DNA from: Desertimonas sp963733085
GTDB lineage: Bacteria; Actinomycetota; Acidimicrobiia; Acidimicrobiales; Ilumatobacteraceae
NCBI GenBank assembly: GCA_963733085.1
Contig: CAVTBY010000010.1
Span: 310,001-374,000 of the forward strand
Length of the DNA stretch: 64,000 nt
Direction of reading: 5' to 3'
In this document: in pieces, positions 18,172-27,807 of the stretch
How the letters are laid out: each line of letters begins with the position of its first letter
Position numbering within the stretch: position 1 is the first letter of the stretch
Notes under the pieces: model-generated
Seen by the model: only the letters and a program-made list of their open reading frames with translations
Told to the model about the DNA's origin: nothing
Database searches by the model: none
Translations under genes and position numbers: made by a program

Positions 18172-19706
18172 CAGGAGGGGCCGGGGTCGCCGGCGCCGGC
18201 CATCATCATGCCGAGGCGGCTCGTCGTGCAGTCGAGGCGGTCGAGCGTGCCGACGATGCGCCCGGCGAACATCACGGCGACGCGGTCGCTGAGGGCGAGC
18301 ACCTCGTCGAGGTCCTCGGAGATCACGAGCACGGCGAGGCCGCCGTCGCGAGCGGCCATCAGGCGGGCGTGGATGTACTCGGCGGCGCCGATGTCGACGC
18401 CGCGAGTCGGTTGCGAGGCGATCAGCACCCGCTGTGCCGACGACAGCTCCCTGGCCATGATCAGCTTCTGGATGTTCCCGCCGGACAGCGTGCGCGTCGC
18501 CGTGTCGAGACCGGGCGTGCGCACGGTGAACTCCCGCACCAGCTGGTCGGCGTGCCGGCGGATCGCCGCCCGGCGCAGCAGGCCGCGGGTCGCGTACGGC
18601 GCGTGGCCGTGATCGAGCAGCAGAAGGTTCTCCCAGACGGCGAATGACCCGATCGCCCCGTCGCGCATCCGCTCCTCGGGCACATAGGCAAGGCCGTGGT
18701 CGCGCCGCCCGCGAGGCGACGACGCTTCGACTCGCTCGCCGCCGATTGTGATCGTGCCGGCCGCACACTGACGGAGCCCGGCGATCGCCTCGGCCAGTTC
18801 GCGCTGGCCGTTGCCGGATACACCGGCGATGCCGAGCACCTCCCCGGCACGCACGTCCACATCGAGATCCTCGATCGCGGTCTGGCCGCGGTCACCCATC
18901 ACCTCGAGGCCGCGCACCGACAAGGCGACATCCCCCGGCTCGCGACTTGTGCGGTCGGGCACCAACTTGACGGGTCGCCCGACCATCAGATCGGCCAGCT
19001 CCTGGCGCGTCGTCGCCTGCGGCCGCACCTCGCCGGTGACGACGCCATCGCGCATCACCGTGATGCGATCGGCGAACGCCATCACCTCGTGCAGCTTGTG
19101 GGAGATGAACACGAGCCCGCGCCCCGAGTCGGCCAGCCTCCGCAACGTGGCGAGCAGCTGGTCGACCTCCTGCGGTGTCAGCACGGCCGTCGGTTCATCG
19201 AGCACGAGCAAGCGGGTCTCGCGGAACATCGCTTGGAGGATCTCCACACGTTGCCGCTCACCGACGGAGAGCTGCCAGACCTTGGCCCGCGGGTCAACTC
19301 CGAGCTCGTACTCGGCGCTGAGGTCGGCAAGGCGGTCAGTGATCGCCCCGAGCGCCGGTGACCCGAACGGGTTGGTGCCCTGACCGAGGGCGACGTTCTC
19401 GGCGACCGTCAGCGTCGGCACGAGCATGAAGTGCTGGTGGATCATCCCGATGCCGGCGGCGATGGCGTCGCTCGGCGACCGGACACGCAGCGGCCGACCC
19501 TCGAGCAGGACCTCCCCGGACTCGGCACGCTGCAAGCCGAACAGCACACGCATCAGCGTGCTCTTGCCGGCGCCGTTCTCGCCGAGGAGGGCATGAACCT
19601 CCCCGGCATCGACGTCGAAATCGACGTTGTCGTTGGCGACGACGCCGGGGAACCGCGTCGTGATGCCGCGCATCTGCAGCAGCGGTGCCGGCGTCGTCGC
19701 AACCAC
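18171..19706 (-). CDS. Nucleoside-type ABC transporter ATPase (tandem ATPase domains)
   Basis: The 511-residue protein has two ABC domains. The first has GENGAGKST, QLSVGERQRVEILQA and LLVLDEPTAVLTPQE; the second has a degenerate Walker A (GVSGNGQREL), LSGGNIQKLIMARE and LIASQPTRGVDIG, the pattern of YufO/RbsA-type ATPases. It energises the BMP-family importer encoded directly upstream. The GTG at 19706 begins 4 nt after the binding-protein stop; the ORF frame continues upstream but as a shadow. Likely substrates are nucleosides or related compounds. Confidence 0.9.
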   Translation of the reverse strand: MVATTPAPLLQMRGITTRFPGVVANDNVDFDVDAGEVHALLGENGAGKSTLMRVLFGLQRAESGEVLLEGRPLRVRSPSDAIAAGIGMIHQHFMLVPTLTVAENVALGQGTNPFGSPALGAITDRLADLSAEYELGVDPRAKVWQLSVGERQRVEILQAMFRETRLLVLDEPTAVLTPQEVDQLLATLRRLADSGRGLVFISHKLHEVMAFADRITVMRDGVVTGEVRPQATTRQELADLMVGRPVKLVPDRTSREPGDVALSVRGLEVMGDRGQTAIEDLDVDVRAGEVLGIAGVSGNGQRELAEAIAGLRQCAAGTITIGGERVEASSPRGRRDHGLAYVPEERMRDGAIGSFAVWENLLLLDHGHAPYATRGLLRRAAIRRHADQLVREFTVRTPGLDTATRTLSGGNIQKLIMARELSSAQRVLIASQPTRGVDIGAAEYIHARLMAARDGGLAVLVISEDLDEVLALSDRVAVMFAGRIVGTLDRLDCTTSRLGMMMAGAGDPGPS

Positions 19707-19710
19707 GTGA

Positions 19711-20863
19711 TCAGCCGGTCGTCGACGCCGGAGCTTCGGTCGCCGCGGGCGCCTCGGTGCCGGCGGGCGCTTCCGTCCCTGCGGGTGTCTCCGTGCCGTC
19801 TGTCGCAGCCGTGCCCTCTGTCGCGGTCGTCGTCGCCGTCGCGCCGGCGGCAACACCCGTTTCCAGCTCGCCACTGGCGAGCGCGGCGATCGTCTCTTCA
19901 GCGGCCGTCATGACCTCCGCCGGGACCTCGTAGTCGGGGTTGAACTCGATGACGAGACCTTCGTTGGCGAGGTCGATGTCGTAGTGCTCGCCGCCGAGCG
20001 TCCCTCCCTTGATGCCGTCGATGAGATCGGTGAGGACAACCTCCCAGTGATACACCTGGTTGGCGACGACGACCTCGGGGGCGAGCTGGGTCTGGTTGCT
20101 CTGCGTGCCGAACCACAGCACACCGCTCTCGCTGGCGACGCCGATCGCGCCAACGGTCATCTGCGCCGTCCCGGACAGGACCGTGGCGCCACCGTCGATG
20201 AACGACGTCGCCGCTTCGGCGGCGAGCGCCACGTCACTGAACGAGTCCGTGTAGTTGACCCCGACCTCGATGTCGGGATTCGCCAGCCTCGGCGCCGGCG
20301 ACGAAGCCGTCGACGTACAGCTTGGCGTCGCCGACCTCGACCGGTCCGACGACTCCGATCGAGCCGTCGCCGGCCAGCGCCGCTGCCATCGTTCCCATGA
20401 CATAGCCGCCCTGGTCCGATGACGCCGAGTACGCCGAGACGTTGGGAAGCCCAAACGTGTCGGACTCCGTGCCCCAGGCGAACGCCACGTCCGGGAAGTC
20501 GGGAGCGATCTCGGAGAGCGGTCCGCCGTACTGTGAGCCGTGGGCGATGACCAGGTCGTACTCGCCGGACTCGGCGTAGCCACGGATCGCCGCTGCGGCG
20601 TCTTCGACGACGAACAGGTTCTCGCTGAAGTCGTACTCGTCGATCACGTCCGCCTCTTCGAGCCGGTCGAGTGAGTCGATGATGCTCTGCGAGAACGCGA
20701 GGTCGTTGGCCGCACTGGGCATCACGACGGCGACGTCGAAGTCGTCGGCGTCGGCATCGTCGTCAGACGCCGAGACGACGCCGGTCGCTGCGGTCGCGGC
20801 GAGTATCGCCGTGGCCGCCGTCGCCACACGGCGCGTGCGCCGCAATCTGCGGTTGTCTGTCAT
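19711..20863 (-). CDS. BMP-family ABC substrate-binding protein, split by a frameshift
   Basis: The N-terminal frame has a signal peptide (RRVATAATAILAATAATG) and VAVVMPSAANDLAFSQS, IAHGSQYGG, DQGGYVMGTMAAAL; the second frame continues IEVGVNYTDSFSDVALAAEA, SGTAQMTVGAIGVA and a long Thr/Ala/Pro/Glu-rich tail (repeated GTEAPA). They join near 20285-20295. There is no lipobox Cys, unlike most BMP proteins. GGGAGG precedes the ATG at 20863. The C-terminal tail of about 40 residues may be a spacer. Likely binds a nucleoside or similar solute. Confidence 0.85.
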
Positions 20864-20899
20864 GGTTCCTCCCTGGGGGTGTTTCTTGGTTGTTGAGGT

Positions 20900-21835
20900 C
20901 TAGCCGCCCCGCACGAACGGCAACGTCAGCGCCGCCGGTTGCTCGACTCGGCGGCGGGCGATGACGACGAGGGCGGCGACAGTGAGCACCGCGGGCGCGG
21001 CCGTGGCCAGGCTGGCTGCGCTGCCGCTGACGATGCCGAGTGTCTTCAGCTGGTTCACCGTGGCGTTGAGCAGGCCGTACAGGAACGAGCCGGCGAACAC
21101 CCACAGCGGCCGCCACGATCCGAAGTAGACGAGGGCGACGGCGATGAATCCGATGCCGTTGGTGAGGTTCTGCTGGAACGTCCCGAGCTCCAGCGCCAAC
21201 GCCGCGCCGGCGACGCCGGCGAGCAGGTTGGCGACGATGATCGTCACGGTTCGGGTGCCGTTGACGCTGACCCCACGGCTGTCGGCGGCCTCGGGGTTCT
21301 CGCCGACGGCGCGGACGTTGAGCCCGAAGCGCGTGTGGTTGATCAGCAGGGCGAGCAACGGCACAAGCAGAACGGCGGCGTAGACGAGCAGGCTGTGGTC
21401 GAAGAACATCGTGCCGACCTTGGGAATGTCGCCGAGCACCGGGATCTCCCACCGCTCCAGCGACGGCGCCGGCAGCGGCGTGCCGATGTGCTGGCGGTAG
21501 AGCAGCTCGGAGAACCCGAGCCCGAACAGGTACACGCCGATGCCGCTGATCCCCTGTTCGCCGTGGAAGACGAGCGTGACGATCGCGTACACCACGCCCA
21601 TCACCGCACCGACGGCGGCGCCGGCGAGCACGGCGAGCCACAGGTTCTGCTGCTCGAGAGCGACCCAGTAGGCGAAGAAGGCGCCGAGGAGCATCACCCC
21701 ATCGACGCCGAGATTGAGCACGCCGCTGCGCTGGCCGAGCGTCTCGCCGAGGGCGGCGAAGGCGTACGGCGTCGTCAGCCGCACCGCCGACGCGACCGTG
21801 GCGACGAGAACAGAGACGGTGAAGAACTCGCTCAC
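20900..21835 (-). CDS. Nucleoside-type ABC transporter permease (YufQ-like)
   Basis: The 311-residue polytopic protein has the hallmark GQRSGVLNLGVDGVMLLGA and NVRAVGENPEAADSRGVSV of the BPD_transp_2 family, with about eight to ten hydrophobic segments. It forms the membrane channel with the preceding permease. Its GTG start overlaps a TGA in the frame that probably ends the upstream gene, so the two are translationally coupled. Confidence 0.9.
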   Translation of the reverse strand: MSEFFTVSVLVATVASAVRLTTPYAFAALGETLGQRSGVLNLGVDGVMLLGAFFAYWVALEQQNLWLAVLAGAAVGAVMGVVYAIVTLVFHGEQGISGIGVYLFGLGFSELLYRQHIGTPLPAPSLERWEIPVLGDIPKVGTMFFDHSLLVYAAVLLVPLLALLINHTRFGLNVRAVGENPEAADSRGVSVNGTRTVTIIVANLLAGVAGAALALELGTFQQNLTNGIGFIAVALVYFGSWRPLWVFAGSFLYGLLNATVNQLKTLGIVSGSAASLATAAPAVLTVAALVVIARRRVEQPAALTLPFVRGG

Positions 21836-22987
21836 ACGCCCACCTCATCGAGCGTGAGGACCGACACATCCGTCGAGTCGTGACGCGGCGCCGGGCTGCG
21901 GTCTCGCCGTTCGCATCGCCAAGCGGCGGCGCACGTCGACGCTGCAGACGACGAACAGCACGACGATCCCGTTGAGGGCGACGACGAGCGAGGCGGGGAT
22001 CTGGATCTCCCGCTGCATCGCGTTGGCCCCGACGAGGAGGCCGCCGAACAGGAACGAGGCGGGGATCGTCCACAGCGGATGGAGGGCGCCGAACAAGGCG
22101 GCAACGATGCCGTTGAACCCAGCGGACCCCGTGAATCCCGTCGCCGAGCCGTCCGTGATGAAGCGGTGGCTCTCGCTGCCGAACACGAGGATGGCACCGG
22201 CGAGTCCGCACAGGGCGCCGCTCAGCGTCAGGGCCAGCAACGTCATCGAGCGCACCGGGATGCCCGCGTAGCGAGCAGCGTCGGGACCGGCACCGACGGC
22301 CCGAACGCGATACCCGAGGGTCGACTGCCAGAGGAACACCCACGCCGCAACGGCCATGCCGACTGCGATCACCACGCCGAGGTGCAATCGTGTCCCGCCG
22401 AGGAGGATCGGTAAGTCGGCGTTCGGCGACAGTCGTTCGGTCTGGGGGATGCGGGCCCCAGTCGCCTCCTGCGCCGGGTCGATCAGCGGGCCGCGCAGGA
22501 GGTACGTGACGACCTGCACGGCGACGATGTTGAGCATGATCGTCGAGAGGATCTCGTTGACGCCGAGGTAGGCCTTGAGGTAGCCGGGAATCGCCCCCCA
22601 CAGGCCGCCGCCGACCATGCCGGCGAGGAGGACAAGTGGGAGGAGGACGGGGCGGGGAACGTCACCGAGACCGAGCGCGGCCAACGTCCCGAAGAGGGCA
22701 CCAAACAGGATCTGGCCCTCACCACCGACGTTGATCACCCTGGCCCGGAACGCGATGCAGATCCCGGTGCCGACCAGCAGCAGCGGTGTTGCCTTGACCG
22801 CCGTTTCGGCCAGTTGGGTGCGTCCGCCGAAGGCGCCTTCGAAGAGGGCGGCGAATCCTTCCCGTGGCGAGGCGCCGAGCAGCCAGATCATCAACGCGCC
22901 GATGGCGAACGCCCCGAGCAGGGCGACCAACGACACCGCCACCCCGCTGAGCCGGCTCGTGAGATGGAGGTCGGCTCTCCCGCGCAT
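21832..22987 (-). CDS. Nucleoside-type ABC transporter permease (YufP-like)
   Basis: About 380 residues, multi-spanning, with INVGGEGQILFGALFGTLAA and RVRAVGAGPDAARYAGIPV of the BPD_transp_2 family. The continuous frame ends at 21845, but the alternative frame (HDSTDVSVLTLDEVGV) ends at 21832 in a GTGA overlap with the next permease, which suggests a small indel near 21890. The start MRGRADLHLTSR at 22987 was preferred over an upstream in-frame GTG. The operon order is permease, permease, binding protein, ATPase. Confidence 0.85.
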
Positions 22988-23004
22988 TGACAGAAAGTAA
23001 ACGA

Positions 23005-23364
23005 TCAGTCGTCGTACGTGCTGAAGAACCGCGACCACCAGCGGCGCTTGCCACGGGCGGCCGCCCGCTCGGCGTCGACCTCGGCGCGGACCCGGTCGCC
23101 GATCTCCATCAAGTGGTCCTCGGCCTCGTCGAGAATCGATGCCGCCGTCCCGTCGGCGACCGACGCCGGCTCGTCAGGCGTCGGCGGCGTGATCAGTGAC
23201 CCGTGGGTCCACGAGCGGTCGGCGAGGCGGCGCTCGTACGCCGGGCAGTCGTCGGGGCAACGCCAGGGCGCGTCCGGGGCGAGATCGAGGTCGCACTTAC
23301 GCACCGTCTCACCATTGCGGTAGGTGCGGCTCTCGAAGTGTTTGCACTCCACACGCATCGGCAT
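23005..23364 (-). CDS. Conserved protein with four-Cys N-terminal motif
   Basis: The 119-residue protein starts MRVECKHFESRTY and has four Cys (CKHFES, KCDLDL, WRCPDDCPAYERR) within the first 45 residues, which could bind zinc or an Fe-S cluster. The remainder is an acidic linker and a basic C-terminus ending RRWWSRFFSTYDD. It precedes the permease gene by 17 nt and could be the first gene of the importer operon. I do not recognise a named family. Confidence 0.65.
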   Translation of the reverse strand: MPMRVECKHFESRTYRNGETVRKCDLDLAPDAPWRCPDDCPAYERRLADRSWTHGSLITPPTPDEPASVADGTAASILDEAEDHLMEIGDRVRAEVDAERAAARGKRRWWSRFFSTYDD

Positions 23365-23394
23365 CGGCCCCAGCGTACGGGCCGCATCCCGCCA

Positions 23395-23442
23395 ACCGAT
23401 GGGTGTTTCGGGGACGCTTCGGTCCCCTAAGCACCCATCGGT
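23395..23442. repeat. 48-bp palindromic repeat, ACCGATGGGTG class
   Basis: Arms run from ACCGATGGGTG to CACCCATCGGT; the inner part (GGGGAC / GTCCCC) also pairs. On the minus strand it encodes the last residues PMGA and the TAG stop of the HxlR-SCP2 gene. Same length and ends as 55317-55364 and 57774-57821. Confidence 0.9.
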
Positions 23443-24096
23443 TGGGAGGATCGGGAGTCGGCGTAGAGGTCGAGGAAGCGCGCGGCCAGTCGGTGATCGC
23501 CCTCGATGCGGACGTCACCCCCGGACTCGGCGTCGTCCAACGAGCGCATGCCGAACGCAACCGCTTCGAGGGTCGGCGGATCGGTCTCGATGGCGGCGTC
23601 CGGATCATCGGCGGCGCCGCGGCGGATGTCCAGCTCGCGCGCCGCCAATCGTGAGGACGAAGGTGCCGCTGCCGAACCGGACCTCGATGGTCCCGGCGAG
23701 ATCCCCCGCGGCCGTGGCGTCGAACGCATTCTTGAGGGCGAGCATCGCCGCGTCGCATCCGACGGGGACGTCGTGCGAAAGGGTCGCCGAACCCGCGCCC
23801 CAGCGTTGGAGGCCCATCAAGATGGGCTCCAGATCAGCACCCCAATCGGTGAGCTCGTACACCATCGTCGAGGCGGGCGGCGGCAGCCGGCGGCGGCGCA
23901 CGATCTCCGCTGCCTCCAACTCTCGAAGGCGCTGAGTGAGCACGTTGGGACTCGCGTGAGGCAGTCCGGCAGCGAGATCGGAGAACCGCTTCGGCCCGAA
24001 CAGCAGGTCGCGAACGATCAGCAGCGCCCAACGGTCGCCGACGAGATCGAGGGCATGTGCCGACGAACATCCGTCGCCGTAAGTCCGCGTCGTCAT
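23427..24096 (-). CDS. HxlR-family regulator fused to SCP2-like domain, one frameshift
   Basis: The first frame has an HxlR winged helix: CSSAHALDLVGDRWALLIVR, FSDLAAGLPHASPNVLTQRL and VYELTDWGADLEPIL. A C-terminal sterol-carrier-like domain follows (GTIEVRFGSGTFVLTIGG), continuing in another frame as LDIRRGAADDPDAAIETDPP and DVRIEGDHRLAARFLDL. The shift is near 23650. HxlR plus SCP2 fusions are known in actinobacteria. It is divergent from an MFS transporter 80 nt away and probably regulates it. The final PMGA-stop is encoded by a palindromic repeat. Confidence 0.8.
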
Positions 24097-24140
24097 GTCC
24101 TCGATCCTAGTGACTTCTGTCCTAATTCCGCAACACTTCA

Positions 24141-24176
24141 TTGACTTTCCGGATTTAATACTCCTATTTTAGGAGC
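24141..24176 (+). promoter_or_regulatory. Promoter and operator of the MFS gene (probably leaderless)
   Basis: TTGACT at 24141-24146 and TATTTT at 24165-24170 are separated by 18 nt, placing the transcription start at or next to the ATG at 24177. A palindrome CTCCTA-TTT-TAGGAG at 24161-24175 covers the -10 region and start site. A related TAGTGACTTCTGTCCTA segment lies nearer the HxlR start. Operator assignment to HxlR is inferred. Confidence 0.45.
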
Positions 24177-25418
24177 ATGACTCACCGACTCGCACCGCTC
24201 ATCGCCGCCTTCTTCTTCGGCGGTGTCGCCCTGTGGGTACCGATCGAGAAGTTGTTCCTCACCGAGATCGGTTTCACGCCAAGGACGATCGGCGTGATGG
24301 CCGCCGCCTACGCCGCTCTCGTCCCGCTGCTCGAGGTCGTCTCGGGTGTGCTCGCTGATCGGTGGAGCCGCCGCGGCGTGCTCGTCATCGGCAACCTCGG
24401 CGCCTTCGCCAGCGTGCTCGTGGGCGGGCTCAGCAATGGCGTGGTGATGTACGTCGTCTCCGCCATGTTCCTCGGCGTCTACTTCGCGATGCAGTCGGGC
24501 ACGTTCGACGCGATCGTCTACGACACCGTGCTGGAGGAGACCGGGTCGAGCGATCGCTTCGAGTCCGTGGTCGGGCGGGTGCGGATGGCCGAGAGCATCT
24601 CACTCACGCTCGGTGCGTTGGCCGGCGGTGCCCTCGCCGCGGCGACGGCTCCGCGGGTCACCTACTTCGCCACTCTGCCGTTCCTGATCATCTCGACGAT
24701 GTTCCTGCTTCGCTTCCGCGAACCGCGTCTGCACGTCACCGACGAGCGTCGCTCGCTCGGCGAGCATCTCGGCCTCACTGTGCGGACCGTCAGGCGGCAA
24801 ACCCGGCTGATCCCGATCGCCGCCTTGCTGATTCTCACCGCGCTGCTGACCCAGGCGGTGTTCGAGTTCGGCCCGCTGTGGCTCGTCGCCGCCGATTCGT
24901 CGGCCGGCTCGTTCGGTCCGGCGTGGGCGGCGCTGATGGCGTCGCTCGGACTGAGTGGCCTGCTCGCCGGGCGGATGCATCTCGAGCGGTGGCCGTCACT
25001 GATCGTCGTTTCAACGTTGTTCGTGGCCGCCGGCGCAACCCTTGTGATCGCCCGCAATGCCGCCGTGGCCACGGGTGCGCAGGCCCTGCTGGCCCTGCTG
25101 GCGATCGCCGTCGGGATCTACCTCACCCGCCTGCTCCACGACGCCATCCCGTCAGACATCCGTTCCGGGGTGTCCTCGACGGTCGGCGCCGGAAGTTGGG
25201 TCGTGTTCCTGCCCTTCTCACTCGTCTTCGGGGCCGTGAGCGAGCGCTGGGGAGTGAACACCGCAGGGACGATGATCCTCGGCATCGTCGCCATGGTCGT
25301 CGTCCTGCTCGCTGTCGTGGTCGCCGGCGCCCGCCGCACGGCGAGTGCGGCGGGCGGCATCGGCGGCGACGTCGTCGTCTTCGAGCCGGAGCCTGCCCTC
25401 GAGCGGACCGCGGCGTGA
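24177..25418 (+). CDS. Major facilitator superfamily transporter
   Basis: The 413-residue protein has about twelve hydrophobic segments and an MFS loop between helices 2 and 3 (SGVLADRWSRRGVLVIG). It begins MTHRLAPLIAAFFFGG without a cytoplasmic N-terminal domain. The substrate is unknown; the divergent HxlR-type regulator suggests inducible export of a small molecule. An AGGAG lies only one base from the ATG, too close for a ribosome site, which fits a leaderless transcript. Confidence 0.85.
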   Translation: MTHRLAPLIAAFFFGGVALWVPIEKLFLTEIGFTPRTIGVMAAAYAALVPLLEVVSGVLADRWSRRGVLVIGNLGAFASVLVGGLSNGVVMYVVSAMFLGVYFAMQSGTFDAIVYDTVLEETGSSDRFESVVGRVRMAESISLTLGALAGGALAAATAPRVTYFATLPFLIISTMFLLRFREPRLHVTDERRSLGEHLGLTVRTVRRQTRLIPIAALLILTALLTQAVFEFGPLWLVAADSSAGSFGPAWAALMASLGLSGLLAGRMHLERWPSLIVVSTLFVAAGATLVIARNAAVATGAQALLALLAIAVGIYLTRLLHDAIPSDIRSGVSSTVGAGSWVVFLPFSLVFGAVSERWGVNTAGTMILGIVAMVVVLLAVVVAGARRTASAAGGIGGDVVVFEPEPALERTAA

Positions 25419-25440
25419 TGAGCGACGACGGGGGGTGCGC

Positions 25441-27105
25441 TCAGTGACCGGCGACAGGTGCCGGTGCGACCTCGCCGGCGTTGAAGTCGGCCTCCTCCGG
25501 TTCGACCTCGACGCCCTCGCCGGAGACTTCCAGCGAACCGCGATCGGACGGCAGGAACTTGTAGACGAGGATGGCGGCGACCACCACGACGACCGCCGAC
25601 ACCGTCGTCGCCAGGCCGAGGCCGTCGACGAACGACTGCTTGGCCACGGTGACGACGTTGTCGGGGACGAGGCCGCGGAAGTTCAACCCGAGCACACCGC
25701 CGAGGCTGCCCTCAGCCTCTTCGCGTACAGCGGCAGGCAGTCCGGATACGGCGGACGCAACGCCGTTGGCAAACTGGCCGGTGACGAGCGAGCCGAGCAC
25801 GGCGACGCCGAGGGCGCCCCCCAGCTCGCGGGTCGTGTCGTTGGTGGCCGAGCCCATCCCGGCGCGGTCGCGGGGGACGGCGGCCATCAGCTGGGTGGTC
25901 ATCGGCGTCATCGTCATCGCCATGCCGGCGGCGAGGAAGAAGATGACGACGAGCATTGTCCAATACGACGTGTCGACGCCGAAGAACAACTGCGTCCCGA
26001 CCATGCCGATGGCGACGGAACTGAGTCCGAGGGCACCGACCTTGTTGGCCCCCAAACGTGCGACCAGCTTCGGCGTGTTCGGGGCGATGACCATCATCAC
26101 CGCGGAGAACGGCAGCAGTCGCAGCGCCGCCCCGAGCGGGCTCCAGCCGATGACGCCCTGGAAATACTGGGCGAGCATGAAGAACGAGCCGAACATGGCG
26201 AAGAACACCAGCGTGATACCACCCGAGGAGACGGCAAATCGTGGGTTCTTGAACAGCCGGAGCTCGAGCATCGGGTGGCGGTTGTGCCACTCCCACATGC
26301 CGAAGGCGAGGAGGAAGATCGCTGCTGCGCCGAACCAAAGCGCTGACTCAGCACTCAGCCAGCCGTGATGCGGACCTTCGATGATGGCGTAGACGAGGGA
26401 ACCGAGACCGAGGATCGACAACACCGCGCCGACGGGGTCGAGCGGTGTCTCGCCGGCGTCCCTCGACTTCGGAATGAGTACGTAGCCGGCCGCGATCGCC
26501 CCGGCGATGATCGGCAGGTTGACGAGGAACACCGAGCCGTACCAGAAGTGCTCGAGGAGAAGTCCCGAGGCGACGGGGCCGATCGCCGCCCCGGCGCCGG
26601 AGATCCCGGCCCATATGGCGATCGCCTTGGCCCGCTCTCGGGCGGGGAACACGTTGGCGAGGATCGACAGCGTCGATGGCATGACGAACGCGGCGCCGAC
26701 ACCCATGATGGCGCGAGACGCGATCAGCATCCCGGTCGTGTCGGCGAAGACGCCGAGCAATGAGCCGAGCCCGAAGACCACGAGGCCGGCCTGCAGTGCG
26801 CCCTTACGGCCAAAACGGTCGCCGAGCGCGGCGGCGGTGAACAGCAACCCGGCGAACACGAGCCCGTAGGCGTCGACGATCCACTGGATGTCGGTGTTCG
26901 ACGCCCCGATGCCACCTGCGTTGGTTGGCATCTGCAGCGTCGGCAGAGCGACGTTGAGCACGGTGTTGCCGACGATCACGATGATCAGCGAGGCGCAGAG
27001 CACCGCCAGGGTCTTCCACCGCCGTGCGTACACGGCCGGGTCGATGCCGTCGAGATCGACATCTTCTATCGCTACGTTGTCGTGTCGTAGAGTTGCATCA
27101 GTCAC
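25441..27105 (-). CDS. DHA2-family (EmrB/QacA-like) drug exporter
   Basis: The 554-residue protein has about fourteen transmembrane segments and DHA2 motifs: GNTVLNVALPTLQ, DIQWIVDAYGLVFAGLLF, GDRFGRKGALQAGL and SRAIMGVGAAFVMPSTLS. The C-terminus carries an acidic cytoplasmic tail. It likely exports cationic or hydrophobic drugs by proton antiport. It starts with GTG at 27105, 100 nt from the divergent TetR gene, its likely repressor. Confidence 0.92.
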   Translation of the reverse strand: MTDATLRHDNVAIEDVDLDGIDPAVYARRWKTLAVLCASLIIVIVGNTVLNVALPTLQMPTNAGGIGASNTDIQWIVDAYGLVFAGLLFTAAALGDRFGRKGALQAGLVVFGLGSLLGVFADTTGMLIASRAIMGVGAAFVMPSTLSILANVFPARERAKAIAIWAGISGAGAAIGPVASGLLLEHFWYGSVFLVNLPIIAGAIAAGYVLIPKSRDAGETPLDPVGAVLSILGLGSLVYAIIEGPHHGWLSAESALWFGAAAIFLLAFGMWEWHNRHPMLELRLFKNPRFAVSSGGITLVFFAMFGSFFMLAQYFQGVIGWSPLGAALRLLPFSAVMMVIAPNTPKLVARLGANKVGALGLSSVAIGMVGTQLFFGVDTSYWTMLVVIFFLAAGMAMTMTPMTTQLMAAVPRDRAGMGSATNDTTRELGGALGVAVLGSLVTGQFANGVASAVSGLPAAVREEAEGSLGGVLGLNFRGLVPDNVVTVAKQSFVDGLGLATTVSAVVVVVAAILVYKFLPSDRGSLEVSGEGVEVEPEEADFNAGEVAPAPVAGH

Positions 27106-27150
27106 AGTTACTTGATCCCATTGCGCAGCTAAATCGCGGTCATTCGGTCA

Positions 27151-27180
27151 GTTATTTCGCTACGCTAGCGTAGCAGTAAC
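27151..27180. promoter_or_regulatory. TetR operator between exporter and TetR gene
   Basis: A perfect 16-bp palindrome GCTACGCTAGCGTAGC at 27159-27174 is nested in an outer GTTA...TAAC inverted pair (27151-27154, 27177-27180). It lies midway between the divergent starts, where a TetR dimer would repress both genes. Confidence 0.65.
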
Positions 27181-27205
27181 GGCATCAGAAAGTGACAGGT
27201 GACAC

Positions 27206-27805
27206 GTGGCCAGACCCCGCAGCGACGAAGCCAGGCGCAAGACGCTCGAAGCAGCGCGCCAGCTGATCGTCGAGAAGGGCGTCGTCAACTTGACGATCGA
27301 GGACGTGGCTGCCCGGTCCGGCGTGGCCAAGACGACGATCTACCGGCACTGGCCCGAGCGCACGGCGCTGATCGTCGACACCGTCAACGCGATGTTCGAG
27401 CACCTCCGCACGCCCGACACCGGATCCCTGCGCGGCGACCTCGAAGCCTTCTTCGGCGCGGTGATGAGGACCGATCTCTCCGGCCACGTCGGCAACGTCA
27501 TGCCGGCGATCATCGAAGCCGCCGACCGCGATCCGGAGATGGCCTATCTCCTCGACCGCATCGGCAGTGAGCGCGAGCGAGTGTGCCGCACGATCATCGA
27601 GCGAGCGCTCGACCGTGGCGAGCTGCGCCCGGAGATCGCCGACGTCGGCCTCGAGGCGTTGATCGGCGTCACCGTCGGTCCGATCGTGTTCCAGAAGATC
27701 GTCCGCCGCCGCAAGCTCACCCCCGAGTACGTCAACGCCTGCCTCGACGTCGTCGTCGCCGGCCTCACCGAGCCCTCACCCGTGCCGTCGCATCTGGGGT
27801 CATGA
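27206..27805 (+). CDS. TetR-family repressor of the adjacent exporter
   Basis: The 199-residue protein has an N-terminal HTH (LTIEDVAARSGVAKTTIYRHW) and a C-terminal ligand domain of the TetR_C_11 type (AIIEAADRDPEMAYLLDRI, ITVGPIVFQKIV). GTG start at 27206 with MARPRSDEARRKTLEAARQL. Divergent from the DHA2 exporter and separated by an operator-like palindrome, so it probably represses both. Confidence 0.9.
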   Translation: MARPRSDEARRKTLEAARQLIVEKGVVNLTIEDVAARSGVAKTTIYRHWPERTALIVDTVNAMFEHLRTPDTGSLRGDLEAFFGAVMRTDLSGHVGNVMPAIIEAADRDPEMAYLLDRIGSERERVCRTIIERALDRGELRPEIADVGLEALIGVTVGPIVFQKIVRRRKLTPEYVNACLDVVVAGLTEPSPVPSHLGS

Positions 27806-27807
27806 CG

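Noticed and set aside
20763..22601. 612-residue Arg/Pro-rich open frame across the BMP permeases
   Set aside because: Composition is Arg-, Pro- and Gly-rich with no hydrophobic pattern; it is an off-frame reading of two clear permease genes.
25345..26346. 333-residue plus-strand frame opposite the DHA2 exporter
   Set aside because: It starts inside the MFS gene and runs antisense to a clear exporter with conserved motifs; composition is that of a shadow.
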